A stretch of DNA of 64,000 nucleotides from Cliona cf. orientalis (taxonomy: Eukaryota > Porifera > Demospongiae > Clionaida > Clionaidae): contig OZ005696.1 of the NCBI GenBank assembly GCA_963930775.1, positions 9,168,980 through 9,232,979 on the forward strand, given 5' to 3'. Positions 1 through 9,319 of this stretch are shown piece by piece. The translations under genes and the position numbers were made by a program. The notes beneath the pieces were generated by a model. That model made no database searches. It was not told the origin of the DNA and was given only the letters and a program-made list of their open reading frames with translations. Every line of letters begins with the position of its first letter. Within the stretch, counting starts at the first letter, position 1.

Positions 1-747
1 AAGATACACCCACTCACCTTGCTGTGGTTTAGCATTGGCCTTGATCTTTTCAGCCACGCTGGTCTCTCTAGCCTTGTGTAGTTGATGTATCAGCATCCTC
101 CATGAGGGTTGGTAGCGACCTTCCCCCAGGAGGAATGACTCCACCACAGCTTTTAGACGAGCATCATCAGAGGTGCGCTGACGTTCGATGGCATCTAGCT
201 TACGGTACAGCCCCAACCCTGTGGCCAGCTCTCTCCAGCTCAGCCTCACTGTCTTCACCGCCTCAAATACATTATTGAGTGTGAGGGGTGGGGCTGGATA
301 GTGTAGATAACAATCACACTCTGATCTGGTACAAGGTTACACCTGTTCAGGTCCTCATCAACAAACACACACACAACTCCCTCTCTCTTCAATAGCTAAC
401 TTTGGCTCCAGCTAGGCTACATGTACTGATATGGAGTCTATTTCAAGCTAAATCAATGGCAGTACTTTAGCTTTGAACACCGGTTATATACAGCAATAGC
501 TACATGATTACAAATCCACAAACCTATTAAAAAGACAAATAATCATGAACAATCGATGTTTTAATATACGATAAGTAGCTTCCATACCATAAATTAAATT
601 TTATGCACCCGTCTGGTTTGGAAATCTAAATCAGCCCACACCCACTATTAACACGCGATTTGATCTTATTTCCACTAATTTGCCTTTTCAGCTTATTGTA
701 CACTCACCTCCTTGGCCGCCGGGTTTGTTTATCGATTGCTCCGCCAT
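1..747 (-). CDS. Partial death-domain/ROCO-like GTPase, array copy 0 (5' end only)
   Basis: This is the 5' end of a fourth copy of the tandem DD-ROCO gene; the rest lies beyond the left edge. Exon 1 (708-747) reads MAEQSINKPGGQG and ends at a GTGAGT donor in phase 1. Exon 2 (18-293) encodes the first death domain, starting APPLTLNNV, with the usual W...LA..LGL...LDAIER and SWRMLIH...AEKI pattern. The acceptor is placed at CCAG before 293 because it keeps phase 1 and aligns with the acceptors of the later death-domain exons. The further upstream AG used by a naive reading is TG here, which supports the downstream choice. The rest of the protein cannot be seen, so whether this copy is intact is unknown. 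Confidence 0.75.
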
Positions 748-801
748 TGTGGTTTGAGGGTTTGAGCGAGCTACGAGCCACACCCATAAAAATGTGTGGT
801 T

Positions 802-817
802 TTAACGACCATTACCA
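802..817 (-). promoter_or_regulatory. Start-proximal motif, array copy 0
   Basis: A variant of the TTGACGACCTTTACCA element (AACGACCATTACCA as read on the plus strand) lies about 55 bp upstream of the copy 0 start codon. The same element sits at the same place in the other three copies. Its role is unknown; a core-promoter or transcription-factor site is an inference from position and conservation. Confidence 0.4.
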
Positions 818-894
818 TCTATCTTTATTTACACTGAAGAGGTATGATACAACTCTGCTCAAAATAAATTTAATAATTATGCATATCCTCTGTG

Positions 895-1096
895 TTATGC
901 AGTAGCTCCATAGTTATTATTCTGCGAGGGTCTCCTCCCTGCACTGGCAGAGAACTTGGTACTCTCCTCATCTCTATGCTGTGAGGTGACTGCTGAAGAA
1001 GCACAGCCACCGTCTCCTCTTAAGAGAGGTTTACGGTCAGAGTCAGTACTGCCTCTAGGGCGACACCTCCCACAGCTCTTGCTAACAATGAAGTGG
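895..1096 (-). pseudogene. Orphan last exon of SLC66A1-like gene (relic 1)
   Basis: The minus strand reads SHFIVSKSCGRC, then DSDRKPLL, and ends YGATA and a stop. This matches the terminal exon of the SLC66A1-like gene at 22155-22364, including the acidic dileucine DRKPLL sorting motif. No other SLC66A1 exons precede it, so it is a stranded exon carried along with the duplicated unit. It joins directly to a POLR2D fragment at about 1097. It may have no function, or it may lie in the promoter or 5' leader of array copy 0. Confidence 0.75.
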
Positions 1097-1097
1097 G

Positions 1098-1168
1098 ACA
1101 TTTTGATGACCTCGAACTCAAACAAACTGGTAGATGACATACAAACACACATGAACTATCAGTACTAA
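1098..1168 (+). pseudogene. POLR2D: POLR2D (RPB4) 3'-exon relic 1
   Basis: The plus strand retains the end of RNA polymerase II subunit RPB4: RFDDLELN-like, then DDIQTHMNYQY and a stop. Human RPB4 ends with an equivalent RFEDEEL...LDDIQTKRSFQY. A small indel breaks the frame between the two parts. Only the C-terminal piece is present and it abuts a minus-strand SLC66A1 exon, so this is a duplication-boundary relic and not a working gene. Confidence 0.7.
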
Positions 1169-1444
1169 CAATATTCATCAATTTGAATTGAAATACACTC
1201 GTAAATGAATAGTGAAAAAATGCAGTATAATATTATTATTATAGTACATGTGCATACAAGCAAGAACATTGTGTCAAGGTAATGCATAACTACAGGTGGC
1301 AATTACACATGGTGCAAATTGAAAATATTTACAATGGGGTGTATTTATACAGGGGATACTATGGTAGTAATAGTGTGATTGTGGAGGTGTATAAAATTTA
1401 ATACTATAATGATACAAACTAACAAAATTAATGAGGAACGAAAT

Positions 1445-4400
1445 TTATGCTGTAAAAACAGCATTCACCTGTCCAGCCAGCTCCTCAAAGTCGCAGTCTT
1501 CGAGCAGTTCAATGAGTTTGCGCCACGAGCAAGGTCTTACTCCACTCCCCTTCAACCAGAGCTGAAACATTTCACGGCAGCATTCTTCAGGATCGCCAAG
1601 ATTCTTGAATTTGATAGTGTCCAACTTTGAACCGAATTCATCAAATTCCAACTGGTCTCCTAGTGCTCTCCACTTTGATGCAACGGCTGAAATTATCTTG
1701 ATCTTCTTCCCTTCTCTAGTCTTTAACATTGCTAACTTTGCAATGGTTGGAGTAGCATCTGTATAATAATATACAATAGAAGATACAATGAATTATTGTA
1801 ATAACAATCGTTCTATAATATTATGCAGAAGATGCAATAAATTGCGATAAAAAATATCACGTCTTACCAATGGCAGCTTGTGAAGGTGATGCTGTTGGAC
1901 GATCAGTAGAAGTTTCTGGACCCTTGGAAATCAACTCTCCTATAATAATCAAATAATAATAATACGATCAAGCAATTCTATAGCCAGGATGTTACGCCAG
2001 TAGCTACATTGATCTCAACAGAATATAATACATTAGCCTTACCTTTCTGGCCAAGCCAGAGCTTGTGTTGCTCCGTCATTTCACTGTAGACTCGGCGGTC
2101 GCTAGTGCAAATCAAAAATTCATCTTCTGAACAGGTAGCAGGGTGAAGGTCTCCATGCTTTAAGCAAGGAAAAGCGACATCCGGAATCGAATTGTTGTAG
2201 TTCAGTCGTTGTGAAGCCTTTCGTATCCCAGTGAGGATCGTCTCACGAATCAATGGACAAATTTTTTTATACATCAGATGGATACGATCACTGCTTGCAC
2301 CCTCAGGGGGCTCAAGCTCAATAGTGACATGAAAAAAGGAAGAAAAAGGATCTGTTATTGTGACGCAGCCTGGATTATCTCCTGGAAGGGCAAACTGAAC
2401 TCTGTTGCGAGAGACTTGTGCAGGGTAGCCGTCCTCTTCAAGAAGCTCCCACTTGGCTTCAGTGATGAGAGAAGCAAGGAGAAAGCAGTAAACTCCAAGC
2501 TTGGGGCCGTCTCGACCAAAGTAGAAGAGAAGAGCAGGGATGACTAGCGATGAAGCACCTGCCACAAGACGTGGTATGCCTTGTTTTCTCAGGAGGCAGG
2601 GCATGAGATACTCACCTTTCCCAACCTCCGCCATGATCCTCAGGTGCTTGAGGACCAAGATCAGCTGCTCCTTCATGAAAAGCTTAGGGACGTAATGAGA
2701 CGAAAACTGTTCAAGTATCTCCGCCGTCACGATTCCACATTTCACGAACTTCTTCAGAGCTCCAAGAAGCTTACCACTTGACTTGGCTTGCAATGATAGA
2801 CTGTGCACCACAAGCTCGGTGATTTTGTCGAGGATGGCCTGGGAATCGATGAACACGACATTCGGAAGAACTTCTTCATAGTAGAAGACCAGCTTCAGCC
2901 CATGAAGGTACTTCAGTGCTGCCTCAAATGATTCTTGTGTGAAATTGTAGGTAGCTGCTACTTCAAAGCACTCTTCTTTACTCATCACCGATTTTCGTTG
3001 CTCCTTGGCCATTCGCTGAAAGGCCATTTCTAGGGGGATGTATCGAAGTGGAACTCTTGTTGGCTTTAACTTTCGTAGTTCTGCCATTGCTTTCTCCCTC
3101 AAAATGGATATCACTTTCTCGTCTTCTTTTCCTGGTGTTTTTACGTTGACAGCAAGCAGCAGTGACTCTCCATCGACGATGATATTATCTTCCATCTCCT
3201 TAGGTATTATGCTTCGAAGCCTTTTCTCCTTTGATTCTATGCTCTCCTGTGGGCATTCACGTGCGAGGTCTTTATGCGTGCCCACAAATGCAATCTTTGG
3301 ACATGTGTTGCAGTCACAGGTTGATCGTATCACCCTCATGCAGTGGCGAAGTGTATCCAAGTGTGTAAAAGGTGAATCAAATGGCTCTCCAACGCGTTCT
3401 CCCCTGGTGTAGAACTCAACTTTTGGAAAGCTATCTAAGGGCTCATTGAGCTTCACTATCAGTGTGCCAAGCATGGTGTTTTTGATGAACACAGGGAGGA
3501 CCTCGTGAAACATAGGCTGGCCTCCTGTGTCATCGACATCAAGCAAATCTTTGTCATTGAGATCTGATTTCTTCTTTGCTCCTGCCTGCATTCGACTCAG
3601 GTACTGCCTCTTCATAGCACGACGAACACACCATGTTTCCTCTCTTTGTGAAGCATCTTCTTTGACAGCTGATGATGGCTGCCTCATGGTTTCCTTCTGA
3701 CTAGGAGATGAAGAACTAGCTAAACTGTTCAAGTCATCCTTAGCTTCAGCTTGGGTAGAAGATTCAGGAACAGCTACACTTACGGTTGATGTCTCAGCTG
3801 TTCCTACAAGCATGTCAGAATAGTGGTCGTCAGTGATCCGTACAAAGTGATCGTCGCTCACTCCTGCCTTACAGCGAGCTACAGCTCTCACTGGCTTCTT
3901 TGCACATGGAGTGCTTTCTCGCATCGATGGAGGATCTTCCTTGAGGAAAGCTGCAAGGACGTGTGTTTTTCCTGATCCTCCCACCCCTAAGAGTAAGGCG
4001 CTGCCATTTCGTAATGACACTTCACCCTCCATCATGGCTGCATCAAAGCACTGCTGAGTTTTCTCACTAACTGTAGGAATAATAATAAAGCAGAATGGCA
4101 TAGAGATGAGGGGTCAACTATAGCATTCTACTAAATCTGGTAAAGGTCATCCAACTTATAAGTGTGTTAGCACTAGCTGCATGGTTGAGCTAATAAGCAT
4201 GTCTGAGCTGCTATGAGCTGCTATAGTACATGTATGTAGAGTGCAAACACCCCCTCCACTTTCCACAGACATGCACACCTTTTGATTAGTCATACCTCAT
4301 AATATTATCATACAGACCGAATTTCCTCTGCTTCTGCATGGGATACACCCACTCATTTATGTAAGGATAACAATGCAAGTCATAAGTACCCTTTGTGCAT

Positions 4401-7400
4401 ACACACAGTTCGTGGTTTTCCACATTGTGCACATGATCATAGTATTGATTATTGATAATCTCACAGTGTGTCTTAATTGTGTACCTTTGACGTAAGTTTT
4501 CTCCACCAAGTCAGCCTGTTGGGGAAGATAGACCCTCCAATTGCGGAGTACCTCAGTGACCTGCCTCCAAGTAGGGCAGGGATGTTGATGGACGTAGAGG
4601 TCTAGGTAGGCCTCTTTCCTCTGGGTGGGGCTCTGGTAGTCCTTCTGTATTCTGTCTATCTCAGACTGTGGTAGATCTAGGTAGTCTTCACCTCCAAGCT
4701 CATTTACCTCCTCAGGGTCCAGTGGTGCAAACAGCTCCATTAGTTTCTCAGTAGTTATGGTGAGGTCTGTGTAAAAAAGGAAGTTCAATATAGGAATCAA
4801 AAATATAATATTACCACAATAGTTCTGCATGGCCAATTATTACTGCAGTGTATGTAGTCATTAACACAGGACAAAATTTCATGGATAAAATCCACCAATG
4901 AAACTGGGTAGCAAAATTGATGAAATTTTTCTCTTAATAATTATTGGCAAAAATCACGAACTAATATGGTATCCCTGCTTGCCGTATAGTGGGCGAAATG
5001 GCTCTCCATTGGCATTGGCAAAGTTTAAATTTGGCAACCTGAATACTTACTGCCGTAGGGACACGTGCATTAGCAAATTTTTAATTTACTGATCTATACC
5101 AAATTCACCAAATCAAAAACTTTGCCAATGTTTTATGCTATTCATGCCTGCGCTACACTTACATGATCATATGTGCACTGAAAAAGGTTATTAGCAACAT
5201 ATGTACTAGCCACAGTAAGTCAGGCTCACCTCTAGGAGGGAGATATGACCTCACTTCCTTAACTGCAGCCACCTGGTGATGACGATATAGTGTCCTGGCA
5301 AGAAGTTCCCATGAAGAACCTGGCTTGCAGTTGGCATAGAGATCAGCATACGTAGGATCATTTTCACTTGAATACCCCTCTTCTTGAATCACTCTCTCAA
5401 TAGCAGGGGACAACTCTTCCCATATCTGTGGCCTCAGTTCGCCTTTCACCTTCTCCATAACACGACTGACATTGTCCACTGTTAGAGTGGGGTCTGGGGG
5501 GAAGAGGGTGGACAACATCACTACTATCAAGCTGGTATAAGAAACTTAGCTATAGACAATGCTAATATTATTATTATTAATGGTCATGTAGGTAGCTACG
5601 GTTACCATACTTAATCAAATATATATGTATACAACCAGGAGCATATGAGCCGGCGAAGGAGCGTCCGGGTTGGCTGTAGTATGTGTTAGGCGAAGTACTC
5701 AAGACTACAGTTCCTTATTTGGAACGTGTAGCTGGTGTGGTGCATGGCAGATTACTTTTGTACAAGCCACACTGTACTAGCTAACTGACTTAGTCTGTAG
5801 TGTGGTTGTAGACTGTCTAGTGTAGTACGGGCGGTGCTATCACTTTGGAGGTTAACCAATGAAAATACCCTGCAGCTGGCCACTCCATATAAGGTAAAGC
5901 ATTGCTAATGAACTTCGCCTAACAGATCTGACACGCAGTCGGATACTCCTTCGCCGCCCTTTAGGCGGCTCATATGCTCCTGCTACAACATATGGAAAAT
6001 TAATTTAAAACACATACTTTTCTGGTAAATTGCTCATATACTGTATTTTCCCCACTATTAAGCGCATGTGCTTATATCTCCACATCAAGAAAACCTATGC
6101 TTAATAGCGAAGTGCGCCTAATAGCAAGATGCGCCTAACTGCATTTGCAATCGTTTGCGGTATCATTTAGGGGCGTGGCCAATCGATTGATCGCACAATC
6201 ATTCGTGTTGCTGCATTCCGCCCAGCTCGAAATGGCGCTCATAGCTCGAAGAATCTGAGAATCGATAGCAGCCATCATCGTGATTTCGAGTAACTTGAAA
6301 CAGCTGGAACCTTGGGCTAGCAAGAAAGCATGCAGATATCGAGGTCAAGGGTCACATATGTGCTTATACGCAAAATGCGCCTAACAATGAGTACTTATGT
6401 CAGGAAAATGGCATGTGCTTAATAACGAATATGCACTTATAAGCAAGATGCGCCTAATAACGAGAAAATACGGTATATATACATGTTATGAGAATCCATA
6501 AAATCTGCTAAATTGGATTATTGTATTCGATTAACTATGGTATTATATACACAACTTACCAGTTGACACAAATGACTTGGATTCCTTTGCTAAAGCAAAT
6601 TGATGCGTTTGGTACAGTTTTAAGGAAATATTTTCCCACTCAGCCTCAGGATGGCAGTTGACATAGTAGTCAGCACATGCATGGTTCTTCTCTGTGTCAG
6701 TGGAGTATCTCCTCTGGATCTCCTCACGCAGTGGCCTGGGAATATCAAGTCCTAGTCCTGTACCCATCACCTCCTCCCACTTGTCTTTTGGTATCTTGTT
6801 CAGTATTTGAGTGACATTATCCACAGTCATAGTGGGGTCTGGGGGGACAGAGCAACACACTCATTATAATGACCAGTGCTATGGAAGAAATAAGCTTGTG
6901 AGGAGAACCCCTTGAGGTTTGATCATTGTATCATGCTCATTACACACACAGATTTGTCATGCTCAGCTCAGTAAATACACAGAAACACACATAAAATGAA
7001 AATGCACACACTCACATGCACATGCTCATACAATCAGCATACTAACAAGTTAAGGATGCATACATACCTCCACCCCGTCCCCCACATACATGTATGTACT
7101 GATAATAAACTTTTATCATAGTATACCCACTCACCTTGCTGTGGTTCAGCATTGGTCTTGATCTTTTCAGCCACGCTGGTCTCTCCAGCCCTGTGTAGAG
7201 CATGGATCAGCATCCTCCATGAGGGTTGGTCGTGACCTTCCCCCAGGAGGAATGCCTCCACCACAGCTTTTAGATGAGCATTATCAGAGGTGTGCTGATG
7301 TCCAATTGCATCCAGCTTACTATAGCCCAGCCTCAGCCACTTGGCCAGCTCTTCCCAGCTCACCCTCACTGTCTTTACCACCTCAAATACGTTATTGAGT

Positions 7401-8269
7401 GTGAGGGGTAGGGCTGGATAGGGTAGACAACAATCACACGTACACTCTGGTACAATTGAGGCTACACCTGCTTCAGGTTCCTCATCTACAAACACACACA
7501 CAACTCCCTCCCTCTTTAATACCATATTACCTCTAATTTAACGGACACCAGAAAAATAATTATTTTGGCCAATGTCCGCTATAATTAGAGTATACATGAA
7601 AATAGTTGGCGTTCAAAGTGTCCGATGAATTAGAACACACTTTCACGCATGCGCATTCGGTCAAATGGACGTGCATCGAGCAGCTGCAGAGATTGAGAAG
7701 ATGAGACGGTACCTGGAGCTCCCTGTTCATGGTGGGAAAGAGAATAATTCGCCTCCTTCATACACTGATATGGGTATAGGTAGTGGGCTAGTGCGAGCTG
7801 TCTGCATTAGAACAACGATGTCCGGATAATTAGAACAACAAAAATTCAAACTTCATTGACTGTCTGGTGTAATTAGAGGTAAAAAATAATTCCAAATGGT
7901 GTCCGGATAATTAGAGATGTCCGTTAAATTAGAGGCAATACGGTAGCTAACTTTGGCTCCAGCTAGCTACATGTACTGATACGGAGTAGTTCAAGCTAAA
8001 TCAATGGCAGTACTTTAGCATTGAACACCGGTAGCTACATACAGCAGTAGCTTCATGATTACAAACCCATAAACCTAAAAGAGAAACAATCGATGAGTAG
8101 CTACCATACCATAAATTAAAATTTATGGACCCGTCTGGTTTGGATTATAAATTAGCCCTTACCCACTATTGCACACGATTTGATCTTATTTTTTCACTAA
8201 TTTACCTTTTCAGCTTATTGTACACTCACCTCCTTGGCCGCCGGGTTTGTTTATTGACTGCTCCGCCAT
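1445..8269 (-). CDS. Death-domain/ROCO-like GTPase, array copy 1 (DD x4, ROC-COR, DD)
   Basis: Eight exons (8230-8269, 7135-7413, 6560-6838, 5230-5493, 4485-4766, 2043-4070, 1868-1939, 1445-1758) join in phase to 1185 aa. Residues 14-381 hold four death-domain-like repeats, one per exon, each opening with a (L/M)T(L/V/I) motif. Residues 382-1057 form a ROC-COR GTPase: P-loop GVGGSGKTH (410-418), G3 motif DVDDTGGQ (559-566), G4-like THKD (646-649), then a COR region from about 716. The last exon carries a fifth death domain (WRALGDQLEF...SWRKLIELL). ROC-COR-DD is known from DAPK1; proteins of this kind act in cell-death or innate signalling, so a cytosolic signalling role is inferred. The G1-G3 spacing is unusually long, with a Ser-rich insert. 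The apparent ATG at 4101 lies in the intron before the CCTACAG acceptor. Four death domains in series differ from vertebrate relatives. Confidence 0.88.
5636..5982. mobile_element. Short inverted-repeat transposon (MITE), 347 bp
   Basis: The element begins CAGGAGCATATGAGCC and ends with the reverse complement. The flanks ATACAAC and CTACAAC match at six of seven bases, consistent with a 7-bp target duplication. It has no coding capacity. It lies in the intron between death-domain exons 2 and 3 of copy 1, which is 1066 bp long against 108-126 bp in copies 2 and 3. Confidence 0.75.
6041..6473. mobile_element. TA-flanked MITE, 433 bp
   Basis: The left end is CTGTATTTTC and the right end GAAAATACGG, with about 35 bp of imperfect terminal inverted repeat and flanking TA dinucleotides. 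The TA target and CNGTATT-type ends suggest a Tc1/mariner-pogo-like parent transposase, which is absent here. It is the second insert in the same intron of copy 1. Confidence 0.75.
7522..7943. mobile_element. TA-flanked pogo-like MITE, 422 bp
   Basis: The ends are CCATATTACCTCTAATTT and its near-exact reverse complement, flanked by TA on both sides. The same position in copy 0 (near 395) and copy 2 (near 15445) reads TTCAATAGCTAACTTTGG without the element, which fixes the ends and the TA duplication. A relative in the opposite orientation is at 53747-56314. It has no coding capacity. Confidence 0.85.
8230..8269 (-). other. First coding exon of array copy 1
   Basis: This 40-nt exon reads MAEQSINKPGGQG plus one base and ends at GTGAGT. 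It is too short to stand out as an ORF. It recurs at 708-747, 15764-15809 and 21889-21928 as the start of every copy; the copy at 15764 has two extra codons (MADPEQS). Confidence 0.8.
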
Positions 8270-8328
8270 TGTGGTTTGAGGGTTTGATCCAGCTTCGAGC
8301 CACACCCACTTATAAAATGTGTACAATT

Positions 8329-8344
8329 TTGACGACCTTTACCA
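8329..8344 (-). promoter_or_regulatory. Start-proximal motif, array copy 1
   Basis: TTGACGACCTTTACCA as read on the plus strand, 60-75 bp upstream of the copy 1 start codon. It matches the motif at the same place in copies 2 and 3 exactly. Confidence 0.45.
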
Positions 8345-8463
8345 TCTACCCCTTCTCCAAACAAGAAGACGTAGTGACTCTTGGTGTTATTACACTGACA
8401 GGTATGATACAACTCCGCTCATATAAATTATGGTAAGCATTGTAATTATGCATGTCCTCTGTG

Positions 8464-8672
8464 TTATGCAGTAGCTCCATAGTTGTTATTCTGCGAGGGT
8501 CTCCTCCCTGCACTGGCAGAGAACTTGGTACTCTCCTCATCTCTATGCTGTGAGGTGACTGCTGAAGGAGCACAGCCACCGTCTTCTCTTAAAAGAGGTT
8601 TACGGTCAGAGTCAGTACTCCCTCTAAGGTCACACCTCCCACAGCTCTTGCTAACAATGAAGTGGCTAATGC
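8464..8672 (-). pseudogene. Orphan last exon of SLC66A1-like gene (relic 2)
   Basis: The minus strand is open over the whole exon from SHFIVSKSCGRC through DRKPLLRED to YGATA and a stop, close to the terminal exon at 22155-22364. About 170 bp of sequence resembling the preceding SLC66A1 intron remains beside it, more than in relics 1 and 3. No upstream SLC66A1 exons follow. Confidence 0.75.
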
Positions 8673-8841
8673 GGATTTAACAAGAGGTAAAAGAACAATA
8701 GCTATTTAGCTAATATGCCTAGTTCAGAGTTATGTAGCTACGACAGTAATTGATGTGACGTTAGCTATTTCTGAGTCTACTTTAATCCTGTCTATGTATA
8801 TGCAGTAAATACAACTGTAAGATATTAAATAATATGTGCAG

Positions 8842-9030
8842 GCAGTGAGAGAGACACTTCAGAAGCAGAAATTGCATAAATTTAAAGTTACTTTATTGTC
8901 TGGCAAACCTGGCTCCTAGCGCGGCTGAGGAGGCTAAGGCACTACTGCCAAGCCTGGAGGGACGTTTTGATGACCTCGAACTCAACGAACTGCTTAATGA
9001 CATAATATGAACAGTGTACACACATGAACT
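8842..9030 (+). pseudogene. POLR2D: POLR2D (RPB4) 3'-exon relic 2, frameshifted
   Basis: After a GTGCAG acceptor the plus strand reads [14 protein letters not shown], matching the LLLQKKLHKF region of RPB4. It then shifts frame and continues as [18 protein letters not shown], then [15 protein letters not shown], as in RPB4's CLANL...[20 protein letters not shown]. A further change gives an early stop at 9008-9010. This is the longest of the three RPB4 relics and shows that a whole 3' exon was captured. Confidence 0.8.
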
Positions 9031-9319
9031 ATCAATACTAACAATATTCATCAATTTGAATTGAAATATTATACTTGTGAACAAACAGTGAGAAATATTG
9101 TGGTATATAATATACAAGTAAGAAAATAATAATATTATGTGAAAAAGTATTACAGGTACTGGTATATAAAATTAAATTGGTAATTTCATACAGTGCAAAT
9201 TGAAGATATTCATGATGGGATGTATTAAATTTTATATCATTCAAGTTGGGGATGGCAATAATGGTGTGATTAATATGAATAATCATAAAATTAATTTGAT
9301 ACAAATCAAAAAATATTAC

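Noticed and set aside
4071-4101. ATG start MPFCFIIIPT for the ROC-COR frame (also in copies 2 and 3)
   Set aside because: It is intron: the sequence ends in a CCTACAG acceptor, and the exon joins upstream death-domain exons in phase 1.
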